DNA of 64,000 nucleotides from Flavobacterium agrisoli (GTDB lineage Bacteria; Bacteroidota; Bacteroidia; Flavobacteriales; Flavobacteriaceae). Below are positions 1-10,500 of the stretch, in pieces. Under the pieces are notes generated by a model. The model made no database searches. It was not told where the DNA came from and saw only the letters and a list, made by a program, of their open reading frames with translations. Both the position numbers and the translations under genes were made by a program. The DNA lies in contig NZ_JAEHFV010000004.1 in NCBI RefSeq assembly GCF_016522065.1, positions 1 to 64,000 of the forward strand, written 5' to 3'. The number at the start of each line of letters is the position of its first letter. The first letter of the stretch is position 1.

Positions 1-567
1 GCATGTTATGAAACAGCAACATTCAATACTACTAGTTGCGAGTGGGATGTAACGGGTACGCAACCAGTTCAACCTGTAATTGCATGTTATGAAACAGCAA
101 CGTTCAATACTACTAGTTGCGAGTGGGATGTAACAGGTACGCAACCAGTTCAACCAGTAATCGCATGTTATGAAACAGCAACGTTCAATACTACTACTTG
201 CGAGTGGGATGTAACAGGTACACAACCAGTTCAACCAGTAATGGCATGTTATGAAACAGCAACATTCAATACTACTAGTTGCGAGTGGGATGTAACGGGT
301 ACGCAACCAGTTCAACCTGTAATTGCATGTTATGAAACAGCAACGTTCAATACTACTAGTTGCGAGTGGGATGTAACAGGTACGCAACCAGTTCAACCAG
401 TAATCGCATGTTATGAAACAGCAACGTTCAATACTACTACTTGCGATTGGGATGTAACAGGTACACAACCAATTCAACCAGTAATGGCATGTTATGAAAC
501 AGCAACATTCAATACTACTAGTTGCGAGTGGGATGTAACAGGTACGCAACCAGTTCAACCTGTATTA
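1..567 (+). repeat. Seven in-frame 81-bp tandem repeats with 243-bp higher-order period
   Basis: Copies begin at 1, 82, 163, 244, 325, 406 and 487, each encoding 27 residues starting ACYETATFNTT and ending TQPVQPV plus one variable residue. Copies 1 and 4, 2 and 5, and 3 and 6 share their synonymous variants (for example act-agt versus act-act, and att, atc or atg at the last codon), so the array is built of 243-bp triplets. Copy 7 resembles copy 1 and runs into unique sequence. The array continues off the left edge. Confidence 0.95.
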
Positions 568-3219
568 GATTTACTGCCACGTACCTGTATCGAAAAAGAA
601 ACTGTTTTTGAAATTTCTAATTATGATGTTCAGTATACTTATATTATACTTCCTAACGCAGGAGTCATGAGAGATGGCAACCTTATAAAAGCTACGACTG
701 GCAATTATACTATAGAGGCTATGATTAATGGTTGTAGTTCTCCGACCACCGCATTTACAGTGGGTTCACAAATATGTGCGGTTAATGATAATATTGGGGT
801 TATGGATACTGCGAAAAATACGACTACAGATTTTAGTATTTTTAAAAATGATATTTTAAATGGTAGTGAAGTTGCTCCATCTGATGTGATTTTATCGAGT
901 CCTTCAAGTCCGTTTTTTACGCTTAATTCAAATGGAACTTTTGAGATTGCTCCCAATACACCAACTGGAACGTATCAAATACCGTATACAATATGTGAAA
1001 CTTCAAATCCAACAAATTGTAGTTCGGCAGTAGTTACCGTGTCAATTATTTGTAACAGTACTAAAGTTTCTGGTGTTATCATGAATGAAAATTCGAATAC
1101 GCCACTTGTTAATGTTCCGATTACATTAAAACCAATTAACGGAACGACAGGAGCAACTTTAATTCGCATCACCAAAACCGATGGATCCTATTCTTTCGAC
1201 GGCATGATTCCGGGTGATTACGTACTGCAAGTACAAGATGCCAACTTAAATACCGCGCAAGAACTGTTTAATACCAATCCGAGTTTCTTGATTTTAGAAG
1301 TTGAAAATTGCCAATATTTAGAACGAAATTTTGGTTATGCCAGTACCGACTTACCGGTTATGGGTGATTTTGTTTGGTATGATTTGAATAATAATGGTAT
1401 TCAGGACGAATGGTATGATGCCAATAATGATGGTCTTGTAACGCAAAATATGCCGGACGTTAATGGTGTAATTGATTACAGCAAATGGGAGTGGATTGAT
1501 TTCAATGGTGATGGAAGTTACCTTGGAAAAGAAAATGCAGGCGAGCTCAATGCAGCAGGTTTTGGTAACGGTAGTACTAATGTTCCTAATATATTTATAA
1601 CAGGACCAAATGATTATTCCCGTAGTATAACGATGGGTATTCAAGGTTACTGGAGAGCTAGAGCTGATAAAGGTAATTACGGCGAATACCGAGTTGAATT
1701 TATTAAAGAATCTTTAATGGAATCTGCTTCAGAGGCTATGGCTGCTTCTGGATTGGTAAAAGTACTACCGGGTTTTACTAAAAAGAGGACTGCAAATACT
1801 CAAACAGCAAAAAGCAACCGTTTTGTAGATTGTGCTTCTACAACCAATACCGTTTTGTTTACCACTATTGACGATACACACCGTGTGCGTTTGGATTTGG
1901 ATTTTGGAATAAGTTGTAAAACTTACGCCACCCTTGAAGCGAAAGATGACAGTATTTCAGATGTAAATGGTTCTTCAGGAGCTCTTGGGGTGTTGAATCT
2001 ATTGCGAAATGATATTAAAGATGGTAATGCTATTCAGCCTACAGATGTTATTGTAACGGGGATTAATCTACCAAGTGGTTTTGTATTACACCCTAATGGT
2101 GTAGTTGATGTTGCTCCAAATACGGACGAGGGAACGTATACTTTTACCTATCAAATATGTGAAAGTGGTACTTCTAATTGTGCTACGGCAACCGTAACTA
2201 TTGATGTGGTAGTTCCTCCAGCGCCGGCACCAATACCGGATCCTGTTATTATTCCGATTTTAGTTGTTGCTAATGATTCGGCTACAGCAGATGGAATTAA
2301 TGGTTCTGTTGCCTTTTTGAATGTATTAGGAAATGATAGTTTGGATGGAACTTCAATTAATCCATCCCAAATTAGCTTACAAGGATTGCATCTTCCAAAA
2401 GGAATTGTCTTAAATCCAGACGGTACCATAGATGTAGCACCTAATACGGCAGGTGGGAATTATGTTTTTGATTATCAGGTTTGTGATATTGCAAATCCAA
2501 CCAATTGTAAAACAGCTACTGTGAATTTGTTTGTTGAATCGCCTTCAATAGCCTTGATAAAAACCGCAGTATTTAACGATGAAAATGGAAGTGGGTATGC
2601 CAATGCAGGAGAAACCATTACGTATTCCTTTACAGTGGTCAACACCGGAAATACGGTTTTAGAAAACATCAGCATTTCTGATCCATTGCCGGGTATCCAA
2701 ATAAAAGGAGGTCCTATTACTTTAGGCGTAAATCAAACGGATGAATCGACTTTTACAGCTACTTATGCCGTTACGCAAAGCGATATTAATGCAGGTAAAG
2801 TAGTCAACCAAGCCACAGTTAACGCCACAACGGCTAGCGGAATAGAAGTTGAGGATTTGTCGGACGCTAGTAGTTTGACAGCCGATAATCCAACCATTGT
2901 TTCTTTAGAAGGTTGTGTCATCAAAGTGTTTAATGCTATGACTTTGAATGGTGACGGAGAAAACGAACGTTTTTATATTCAAGGAATCGAGTGTTATCCC
3001 GAAAACAAAGTCGAAATCTACAACCGTTGGGGTGTTTTGGTTTACGAATCGGAGCATTATAACAATGTGGATCATGTATTTAAAGGTTTTTCCGAAGGCC
3101 GTGTTACGGTGAAAGAAACAGGAGGATTACCAACAGGCACCTATTTTTATGTGTTGAAATACCAAGATAACTCGGCTCAAACACAACAACAGGCAGGATA
3201 TTTATATATAACAAACTAA
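1..3219 (+). CDS. Repeat-bearing T9SS cell-surface adhesin, 5' end outside window
   Basis: The reading frame is open from base 1, so this is the 3' part (1072 codons visible) of a longer gene. The ATG at 241 lies inside a repeat and is not the start. Visible layout: seven 27-residue repeats (bases 1-567), each with two Cys; three related Ig/cadherin-like domains of about 90 residues (around 780-1050, 1930-2210 and 2260-2535) sharing an N-D-I/S-L-x-G and A-P-N-T pattern; a carboxypeptidase-regulatory-like domain (about 1050-1340); an SdrD-like stretch with Asp/Asn-rich loops (about 1357-1540) that could bind calcium; a DUF11-like domain (about 2545-2860); and a C-terminal domain (about 2920-3216) with the NGDGENERF and NRWG motifs of the gliding-motility-associated T9SS type B sorting domain. 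It is followed by sprF/porP and ompA genes, as is usual for SprB-like adhesins. Inference: secreted by T9SS and displayed on the surface. Ligand unknown. Confidence 0.88.
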   Translation, partial: ACYETATFNTTSCEWDVTGTQPVQPVIACYETATFNTTSCEWDVTGTQPVQPVIACYETATFNTTTCEWDVTGTQPVQPVMACYETATFNTTSCEWDVTGTQPVQPVIACYETATFNTTSCEWDVTGTQPVQPVIACYETATFNTTTCDWDVTGTQPIQPVMACYETATFNTTSCEWDVTGTQPVQPVLDLLPRTCIEKETVFEISNYDVQYTYIILPNAGVMRDGNLIKATTGNYTIEAMINGCSSPTTAFTVGSQICAVNDNIGVMDTAKNTTTDFSIFKNDILNGSEVAPSDVILSSPSSPFFTLNSNGTFEIAPNTPTGTYQIPYTICETSNPTNCSSAVVTVSIICNSTKVSGVIMNENSNTPLVNVPITLKPINGTTGATLIRITKTDGSYSFDGMIPGDYVLQVQDANLNTAQELFNTNPSFLILEVENCQYLERNFGYASTDLPVMGDFVWYDLNNNGIQDEWYDANNDGLVTQNMPDVNGVIDYSKWEWIDFNGDGSYLGKENAGELNAAGFGNGSTNVPNIFITGPNDYSRSITMGIQGYWRARADKGNYGEYRVEFIKESLMESASEAMAASGLVKVLPGFTKKRTANTQTAKSNRFVDCASTTNTVLFTTIDDTHRVRLDLDFGISCKTYATLEAKDDSISDVNGSSGALGVLNLLRNDIKDGNAIQPTDVIVTGINLPSGFVLHPNGVVDVAPNTDEGTYTFTYQICESGTSNCATATVTIDVVVPPAPAPIPDPVIIPILVVANDSATADGINGSVAFLNVLGNDSLDGTSINPSQISLQGLHLPKGIVLNPDGTIDVAPNTAGGNYVFDYQVCDIANPTNCKTATVNLFVESPSIALIKTAVFNDENGSGYANAGETITYSFTVVNTGNTVLENISISDPLPGIQIKGGPITLGVNQTDESTFTATYAVTQSDINAGKVVNQATVNATTASGIEVEDLSDASSLTADNPTIVSLEGCVIKVFNAMTLNGDGENERFYIQGIECYPENKVEIYNRWGVLVYESEHYNNVDHVFKGFSEGRVTVKETGGLPTGTYFYVLKYQDNSAQTQQQAGYLYITN

Positions 3220-3268
3220 AACCAGTGGGTTTTTGCTTCTGTTTTTAGTTACTATAAAAAACACAATT

Positions 3269-4180
3269 ATGAATAAAATAACATTGTTTTTTCTGTTTTT
3301 ATCATCTGTTTTGATGGCACAACAAGATGCGCAGTTTACGCAATACATGTACAATACTATTAATATTAATCCAGGTTATGCTGGGTCAAGAGGCGTGATG
3401 AGTATTTTTGGATTGTATCGAACCCAATGGATTGGTTTGGATGGTGCACCCGAGTCGGCTACTATTTCGGTAAATACTCCGTTAAACGAAAGTAAATTAG
3501 GATTAGGTGTTTCTTTAATCAATGATAAAATTGGTCCTACTACAGAGAATGCTTTTTCTGCCGATTTATCGTACAGTATCAAAACTTCCGAAACCTTTAC
3601 ATTATCTTTTGGTATTAAAGCCACAGCTAACTTGTTTAGTTTGGATGTTGATAAATTAACTCCAGAACATCAAGGCGATGCACAGCTTCAGAATTTCAAC
3701 AACAAATTTACACCCAATTTTGGAGCAGGAGTTTATTGGCATTCGGATAAAGCGTATTTGGGATTTTCTATTCCTAATTTTATTCAGACCGATCGTTACA
3801 ATGATAACGATGTCGTGATTTATAAAGACAAAATCAATTATTACTTAATAGGAGGTTATGTTTTTAATCTGAACCCGTACGAAACCATCAAATTTAAACC
3901 GGCATTTTTAACCAAGATGGTCGAAGGTGCCCCTTTACAAGTAGATGTTTCGGGTAGTTTTTTATTCAACGATGTTTTTTCTATCGGAATAGCTTATCGA
4001 TGGAGCGCTTCGGTTAGTGCCATGGCTGGATTTCAAATTACAGAAGGTTTGTATGCGGGTTATGCCTATGATCATGAGACCACTAATTTGAATAATTACA
4101 ACTCGGGTTCGCATGAAATTTATTTGCGTTTTGAGTTGTTTAAGAGTTACAATCGCATGACCTCACCTCGATTTTTCTAA
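3269..4180 (+). CDS. PorP/SprF family type IX secretion outer-membrane protein
   Basis: 303 residues. The start is set at the ATG at 3269 because it opens a clean signal peptide (MNKITLFFLFLSSVLMAQ); a TTG 36 bases upstream would add a poor N-terminus. The mature protein starts with the family hallmark QDAQFTQYMYN followed by NPGYAGSRG, and continues as alternating amphipathic strands typical of a beta-barrel, ending in an aromatic strand. Family knowledge: SprF of F. johnsoniae is needed for secretion or surface attachment of the adhesin encoded next to it. Here it lies 49 bases after the adhesin stop and 14 bases before the OmpA gene, so the three are probably co-transcribed, and this copy is likely dedicated to that adhesin. 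Confidence 0.9.
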   Translation: MNKITLFFLFLSSVLMAQQDAQFTQYMYNTININPGYAGSRGVMSIFGLYRTQWIGLDGAPESATISVNTPLNESKLGLGVSLINDKIGPTTENAFSADLSYSIKTSETFTLSFGIKATANLFSLDVDKLTPEHQGDAQLQNFNNKFTPNFGAGVYWHSDKAYLGFSIPNFIQTDRYNDNDVVIYKDKINYYLIGGYVFNLNPYETIKFKPAFLTKMVEGAPLQVDVSGSFLFNDVFSIGIAYRWSASVSAMAGFQITEGLYAGYAYDHETTNLNNYNSGSHEIYLRFELFKSYNRMTSPRFF

Positions 4181-4194
4181 AATAAAGAAACAGT

Positions 4195-6135
4195 ATGAAA
4201 GTAAAAATAAACGTTTTTTTAATGTTACTTGTTTGCTCTTTTTTATCGCTTAAAGCCCAAACGAATTCCGAAACTCCTGCTGATAAAAAATATGAAAAAC
4301 TGGCTTATGTCGATGCTATTTCCATTTATGAAAAACTAGCATCTAAAGGATATAAAAGCCAAGAAATGTTTCAGAAGCTGGGTAACGCACATTATTTTAA
4401 TGGCCAATTACTCGATGCGAACAAAGCCTACAATCAGCTTTTTGAAATGAATCCCAATCAAGAAGCAGAGTATCTTTACCGTTATTCGCAGTGTTTGAAA
4501 GCGGGAGGGAATTATCAAAAAGCAGATTCTGTATTGGTACAATTTCGTCAGCAATTTGATCAAGATAGCCGCGGTTTTAAAGTAAAAGAAAACACCAATT
4601 ATTTGCGAGAAATAAAAGCCAATTCGGGGCGATACCAAATTGCCGATGCCGGAATTAATTCGGATTATTCCGATTTTGGTGCGGCATTTTACCAAGATAA
4701 ATTGGTTTTTGCTTCTACAAGGGATACCGGCGGTGTGGCCAAAAAAACATTCAAATGGACTAACGGTTCTTTTAGCAATTTGTATCAAGTCGATTTGTTA
4801 GCCGATGGCAGTATCGGCAAACCGGAACGATTTAAAAAAGAAATTAATTCAAAATTTAACGAATCAACTCCTGTCTTTTCAAAAGACGGTACAACCATTT
4901 ATTTTACTCGCAATAATTATGTAGCGGGTAAAAAGGGTAAAAGCAGCGAGCAAACCACTTTGTTGAAAATTTATAAAGCAACTTGGTTGAATGAACAATG
5001 GACGAATATTACGGCGCTTCCATTTAATAGTGAGCAATACAGTGTGGCGCATCCGGCTTTGAGTCCCGACGAAAAATACCTTTATTTTGCATCTGATATG
5101 CCGGGAACAAAAGGGCAATCGGATATTTTTAGAGTGGCTATTTTTGATGATGGTGATTTTGGACAACCCGAGAATTTAGGAAGTGAAATCAATACCGAAG
5201 GAAGGGAAACATTTCCTTTTGTTTCTAGTGATAACGAGTTGTATTTTGCCACCGATGGGCGACCCGGTTTAGGAGGTTTGGATGTATTTGTGTCTAAAAT
5301 AATGGGTAATTCTACTTTTGCAACACCTCAAAATTTAGGAGAACCGATTAATAGTCCGCAAGATGATTTCGCTTATATCATTAATGGCGAAAACCGAAAT
5401 GGTTTCTTTTCTTCCAATCGAAATAATGCAAGCGGTTATGATGATATTTACCGATTTACTGAGACTCAAAAATTACAATGTTCGCAAGTTTTGGTTGGAA
5501 AAATCACGGATAGCGAAACCAATGAGTTGCTTTTAAATGCGCAAGTACAGTTGTTTGATCAAAATCATTTGCTCATAGCCGAAACGGTTTCTAATGGTAA
5601 GGGTGTATATACCTTTTCGAATTTGGATTGTAAAACCAATTATTTTGTAATGGTTCAAAAAACCGATTACGAAACGGTTGAAAAAGTGGTGACCACCGAA
5701 AAATATTCAGGAATGACTGCTTTTGATATTAGTTTGGCTAAAAACCGGAAACCGGTTATGGTGGGAACAGACTTGGCTAAAACCTTGCATATTCCTATTA
5801 TTTATTTTGAGTTGGATAAATTTAATATTAATAAAGAAGCAGCTTACGATTTGGAAAAAGTTTTAGCGGTGCTCCAAGATAATCCAACCATGAAAATCGA
5901 TATCCGTTCGCATACGGATAGTCGTCAAACCAAAAAATACAATTTGATTTTGTCCGAAAAAAGGGCTCAAGCTACCAAAAAATGGTTGGTACAAAATGGA
6001 ATTGACCCTACGCGATTAACGGCCAAAGGTTATGGCGAATCGCAATTGGTAAATCAATGTGGCGATGGCGTAAAATGTAGCGAAAAAGAACACAAACAAA
6101 ATCGAAGAAGCGAATTTATTATTACGTCGCTTTAG
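4195..6135 (+). CDS. OmpA-family protein with TPR and PD40 repeats (adhesin-locus partner)
   Basis: 646 residues with a signal peptide (about 1-21). Domains in order: TPR-like helices (about 30-120); PD40/WD40-like propeller blades (about 150-415), recognisable by repeated SPDEKYLYFAS-type and DGRPGLGGLD-type motifs; a carboxypeptidase-regulatory-like domain (about 435-515); and a C-terminal OmpA domain (about 530-646). In the OmpA domain the peptidoglycan-contact residues are present: Asp575 in HTDSR and Arg590 in LSEKRA. The protein therefore probably anchors to peptidoglycan from the outer membrane or periplasm. Proteins of this build commonly follow a porP/sprF gene in T9SS adhesin loci. 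The gene is the last of the apparent three-gene unit, and no clear terminator follows it. Confidence 0.88.
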   Translation: MKVKINVFLMLLVCSFLSLKAQTNSETPADKKYEKLAYVDAISIYEKLASKGYKSQEMFQKLGNAHYFNGQLLDANKAYNQLFEMNPNQEAEYLYRYSQCLKAGGNYQKADSVLVQFRQQFDQDSRGFKVKENTNYLREIKANSGRYQIADAGINSDYSDFGAAFYQDKLVFASTRDTGGVAKKTFKWTNGSFSNLYQVDLLADGSIGKPERFKKEINSKFNESTPVFSKDGTTIYFTRNNYVAGKKGKSSEQTTLLKIYKATWLNEQWTNITALPFNSEQYSVAHPALSPDEKYLYFASDMPGTKGQSDIFRVAIFDDGDFGQPENLGSEINTEGRETFPFVSSDNELYFATDGRPGLGGLDVFVSKIMGNSTFATPQNLGEPINSPQDDFAYIINGENRNGFFSSNRNNASGYDDIYRFTETQKLQCSQVLVGKITDSETNELLLNAQVQLFDQNHLLIAETVSNGKGVYTFSNLDCKTNYFVMVQKTDYETVEKVVTTEKYSGMTAFDISLAKNRKPVMVGTDLAKTLHIPIIYFELDKFNINKEAAYDLEKVLAVLQDNPTMKIDIRSHTDSRQTKKYNLILSEKRAQATKKWLVQNGIDPTRLTAKGYGESQLVNQCGDGVKCSEKEHKQNRRSEFIITSL

Positions 6136-6281
6136 TTAAAAGGTTTCGGTTTTATTGGGTTTGTTTACGGTTTTGTGTTGTAATTGGTTGTTTGTTAGTA
6201 AATTGTAATTAAAAAGTAGTGTATTCTGATGCCGTTTTTGATTTTTTTTTCTAACTTTAAAATCCTTAAAAATTTTTAGTT

Positions 6282-6707
6282 ATGACAGTAAATCAAATAT
6301 TAAGCGAAAAAGGACACGAAGTCTTTTCGGTACATTCAGCTACCACAGTGTATGAGGCTTTACAAGTAATGAGCGAAAAAAACATTGGTGCCATTTTAAT
6401 AATTGATGGTACTGAGCTAAAAGGGATTTTTTCGGAAAGAGATTATGCTCGAAAAATTGTTTTGAAAGACAAAACCTCGCGCGAAACACCCGTGAGTGCC
6501 ATTATGGAATCGACTGTTTTTACAGTAAAGGAATCGGATGATTTGGAAACCTGTATGGGAATGATGAGCGGAAAACGCATTCGACATTTACCGGTTGTGC
6601 GAGATGATACAGTTGTCGGTTTGGTTTCGGTAGGCGATGTGGTAAAAGCCATTATCGAAATGCAAAAAGTCACCATCGAACATTTAAATTCCTATATTTC
6701 ACAATAA
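6282..6707 (+). CDS. CBS-domain pair protein
   Basis: 141 residues made almost wholly of two CBS domains (about 7-60 and 74-130), with the conserved G-I-F-S-E-R-D-Y and G-L-V-S-V-G-D-V motifs ending each. There is no catalytic or membrane domain, so this is a stand-alone CBS module of the type that binds adenosine nucleotides and modulates partner proteins. The partner is not apparent from context: the gene sits between the adhesin unit and ruvA and has its own terminator. Start ATG 6282 is preceded by an AT-rich leader. Confidence 0.85.
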   Translation: MTVNQILSEKGHEVFSVHSATTVYEALQVMSEKNIGAILIIDGTELKGIFSERDYARKIVLKDKTSRETPVSAIMESTVFTVKESDDLETCMGMMSGKRIRHLPVVRDDTVVGLVSVGDVVKAIIEMQKVTIEHLNSYISQ

Positions 6708-6731
6708 TTGTAACTACTAAAAAATAAAAAA

Positions 6732-6761
6732 AAGTTCAGCATACGCTGGACTTTTTTTTTG
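6732..6761 (+). terminator. Rho-independent terminator of CBS gene
   Basis: A 10-bp stem (AAAGTTCAGC with GCTGGACTTT, one G-T pair), a 4-base loop and a run of T follow the CBS gene by 25 bases. Confidence 0.9.
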
Positions 6762-6854
6762 GGGTTTGACTGTTAATTTTTTTGAAATAATCCGTGAAAA
6801 CCGTTTATTAATTAACAAAATAATAGTACGATATTAAGTATCAATAAAAATGAG

Positions 6855-6883
6855 TTGGTTTTAACTCAATTTTATTATATTTG
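6855..6883 (+). promoter_or_regulatory. ruvA promoter, TTG-18-TATATTTG
   Basis: TTG at 6855-6857 and TATATTTG at 6876-6883 are 18 bases apart, matching the Bacteroidota consensus TTG and TAnnTTTG. The predicted start of transcription near 6890 leaves a leader of about 10 bases before ruvA. It may also serve sprA. Confidence 0.7.
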
Positions 6884-6900
6884 AAAAATTACTTGAAATT

Positions 6901-7482
6901 ATGATTGCACATTTGCAAGGAAAATTAGTTGAAAAAACGCCAACTGAGGTGGTTATTGATTGCGGAGGAGTTGGTTACCAGGTTAATATTTCACTTCATA
7001 CCTATTCCTTACTTCCTAATACCGATTTTATTACACTTTTTACCCATCTTCAGATAAAAGAAGATGCCCATACGTTGTTTGGTTTTATCGAAAAATCAGA
7101 GCGTGAAATTTTCAGAATGTTGCTTTCTGTTTCGGGTATCGGAGCCAATATTGCCCGCACCATGCTTTCCTCTATAGCACCCAAACAAATCATTAACGCC
7201 ATTGCCGCTGGCGATGTGGCGAGCATTCAATCCATTAAAGGAATTGGGAATAAAACAGCACAACGTGTTATTCTAGATTTAAAAGATAAAGTGCTTAAAT
7301 TATACAATTTAGAAGAAGTTTCTATAGTGTTAAACAATACAAATCGAGATGAAGCGTTATCTGCTTTGGAGGTTCTAGGTTTTGTTCGAAAAACAGCTGA
7401 AAAAGTAGTGGACAAAATCGTAAAAGAAGAACCCGATGCCACAGTGGAGACGTTAATCAAGAAAGCATTGAAAAATTTATAA
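6901..7482 (+). CDS. ruvA: Holliday junction branch migration protein RuvA
   Basis: 193 residues, the usual length. The N-terminal OB-like domain opens MIAHLQGKLVEKTPTEVVID with the conserved GVGYQV motif. Helix-hairpin-helix motifs follow in domain II (SVSGIGANIA near 80 and IKGIGNKTAQRVILDLKDK near 115), and domain III is a C-terminal RuvB-contacting helical bundle (about 145-193). Family role: a RuvA tetramer binds the four-way junction and loads the RuvB motor. ruvB and ruvC are not in the window. The gene lies 26 bases upstream of sprA on the same strand, so the two are probably co-transcribed. Confidence 0.96.
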   Translation: MIAHLQGKLVEKTPTEVVIDCGGVGYQVNISLHTYSLLPNTDFITLFTHLQIKEDAHTLFGFIEKSEREIFRMLLSVSGIGANIARTMLSSIAPKQIINAIAAGDVASIQSIKGIGNKTAQRVILDLKDKVLKLYNLEEVSIVLNNTNRDEALSALEVLGFVRKTAEKVVDKIVKEEPDATVETLIKKALKNL

Positions 7483-7508
7483 TTTAACATTAAAAAGAAA
7501 CGAATTGT

Positions 7509-10500
7509 ATGCCTAAAATTTGGTTTTTTTTGGTAGTGTTGTTTTGTGGTTTTTCGGTTCAATCGCAGGTAAATCAGCAAGCTCAAGATTCTGTTAAAAC
7601 GGGCTTTGCTACCGGGAAACTTCAATTGGAAAATCCGCCCAGTATTCTTTCTGCCTACACCTATGACCCTGTAACCGACCGTTATATTTACACCAAAAAA
7701 GTGGATGGTTTTTCGATTGATTATCCTGTGGTGTTAACGCCGGCAGAGTATGAAAAATTGATGCTTCAGGAATCGCGACGCAATTATTTCAAGCAAAAAT
7801 CGGATGCTATAGATGGCCGAAAAGACGGTAGCGAGGAAGCTAAAAAAGATCTTTTGCCACGGTATTATGTGAATTCTGGTTTTTTTGAAACTCTTTTTGG
7901 TAGTAATACTATTGATGTAAAACCCACCGGATCCGTTGAAATGGATTTGGGATTGCGTTATACCAAACAAGACAATCCCGCTTTTTCTCCCCGAAATCGT
8001 TCCAATTTGTCTTTTGATTTTGATCAAAGAATTAGCATGAGCTTGCAAGGTAAAGTGGGAACTCGTTTGGGTGTAAATGCCAATTATGATACACAATCGA
8101 CTTTTGCTTTTCAAAACTTAATCAAATTAGAATATACGCCCGATGAAGACGATATTGTTCAAAAAGTAGAAGTGGGTAATGTGAGTATGCCTTTGAATAG
8201 TACTTTAATTCGAGGAGCTCAGAGTTTATTTGGTGTTAAAACCCAATTGCAATTTGGAAAAACCACGGTAACTGGCGTTTTTTCGGAACAAAAATCACAA
8301 ACTAAAAGTGTGGTGGCTGAGGGTGGTGGTACCATCGAAAAATTTGATTTGTTTGCCTTGGATTATGATAATGACAGGCACTTTTTTCTCTCCCAATATT
8401 TCCGAAATAAATACGATGCGGCTTTGTTGAACTACCCGTATATTGATAGCCGGGTGCAAATTACCCGTATCGAGGTTTGGGTAACCAATAAGCAAAACCG
8501 AATTAATACAACGAGTAATAATTTAAGGAATATCATTGCGCTGCAAGATTTAGGAGAAGGACAATTGGCCGGAATTCCGGATAACGAAGTGGTGGTTTTG
8601 AATCCTTCCACCGGAATGTTTAATAATCCGATTGGTTCTCCAGCGGATAACTCCAATAACGACTTTGATCCTGCTCAAATTGCTGCGGGAACAGGTTTGT
8701 TGAATTCGAATATCCGAGAAATTGCTACGGCTAATTCGGGTTTTAATACGACCAATGTCAGCGAAGGTCGTGATTATTCGAAATTAGAAAATGCCCGAAA
8801 ATTAACTTCAAATGAATTTACCTTTCATCCGCAATTAGGGTATATTTCGTTACAACAACGATTGTCAAACGACGAGGTTTTGGCCGTTGCTTATGAATAT
8901 ACCATCGGCGACCAAGTCTATCGAGTGGGAGAGTTTGGTAATGATGGGGTTGATGCTACAGTGGTAACCGGAACTTCTAATTCTAATCAGGCGGTAATTA
9001 CACAAAGTTTGATTTTAAAAATGCTGAAAAGCAATTTAACGAATGTTCAAAATCCGGTTTGGAACTTGATGATGAAAAACATCTATCAAATTCAGGGAGC
9101 TTACCAAATCAAGCAAGAAGATTTTCGATTGAATATTTTATATTCCGATCCTTCGCCAATCAATTATATTACTTCGGTGCCTAATTCGAGCTTTCCGGCA
9201 AACCCCGCTCCTGAGGATAAAATTGAAAATACGCCTTTATTAAATGTTTTCAATTTGGATAAATTGAATTACAATAACGACAAGCAAATTGGAGGTGATG
9301 GTTTCTTCGATTTTTTACCTGGTTTAACGGTTGATGCACAAAACGGACGAATCATTTTTACCTCTAAAGAGCCATTTGGTGAGTTGTTGTTCCGTAAATT
9401 ATCCGACAATACTTCGCAAGATTACAACAACACGGCTAGTTATAATGCCAATCAACAAAAATATGTGTTTCGAAGCATGTACCGTACGACACAAGCTGCG
9501 GCTATACAAGACAGTGATAAAAACAAATTTTTATTGAGAGGTAAATACAAGTCGACTGGAAGTGACGGAATTCCAATTGGTGCTTTTAACGTGCCACAAG
9601 GTTCGGTAGTAGTTACCGCGGGTGGAAGGGTTTTGATGGAAGGGGTTGATTATAGTGTGAACTATCAATTAGGAAGGGTTCAAATTTTAGATCCGTCATT
9701 ACAAGCATCCAATACACCTATCGAAATTTCGTTAGAGAATAATTCTATTTTCGGGCAACAAACTACTCGTTTTATGGGTGTGAATGTTGAGCATAAAATT
9801 TCCGAAAAGTTTTTGGTTGGCGGGACTTTTTTAAAAATGACTCAAAAACCTTTTACTCAAAAATCGAATTATGGGCAGGAATCGATAAACAATACCATGT
9901 TTGGATTTAATACCAGTTTTTCTACCGAAGTTCCTTTTTTAACCCGATTGGCGAATAAATTACCGAATATTGATACGGATGTACCTTCGAATCTTTCGGT
10001 TCGTGGTGAAGTAGCTTTCTTAAAACCGGGAACACCAAAAGCTGATAATTTTGATGGCGAATCTACTATCTATGTAGATGATTTTGAAGGAACGCAAACA
10101 ACGATTGATATGCGCTCGGCTTATGCTTGGAGTTTGGCTTCTACACCTAGTCGAAATACAAACAGTCCATTCAATTTTAACGCCGATGCCAATGATTTGA
10201 GCTACGGTTTCAAAAGAGCCAAATTGGCTTGGTACACTATTGACCCTGTTTTTTATGTACAAAAACCGGATGGTATTAGTAATAACGATTTGTCGTTAAA
10301 CGCAACTCGTCGCATTTACAACGAAGAATTGTATCCGTTGACCAATTTGGCGCAAGGACAATCTTTAGTAGTGAACACCTTAGATTTAACTTATTTTCCA
10401 TCCGAAAGAGGTCCGTACAACAACAGTACCGATGTAGGTTTAAATCCAACTGAAAATTTCGGAGGGATTATGCGTTCTTTAAATGCTACTAATTTTGAAC

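Noticed and set aside
241..243. ATG as the start of the adhesin gene
   Set aside because: The frame is open to base 1 with the same repeat, no signal peptide follows, and this ATG is a variant codon at the end of repeat 3.
1..567. CRISPR-like regular repeats
   Set aside because: The units are directly adjacent, with no spacers, and encode a continuous protein in one frame; this is a protein-coding tandem repeat.
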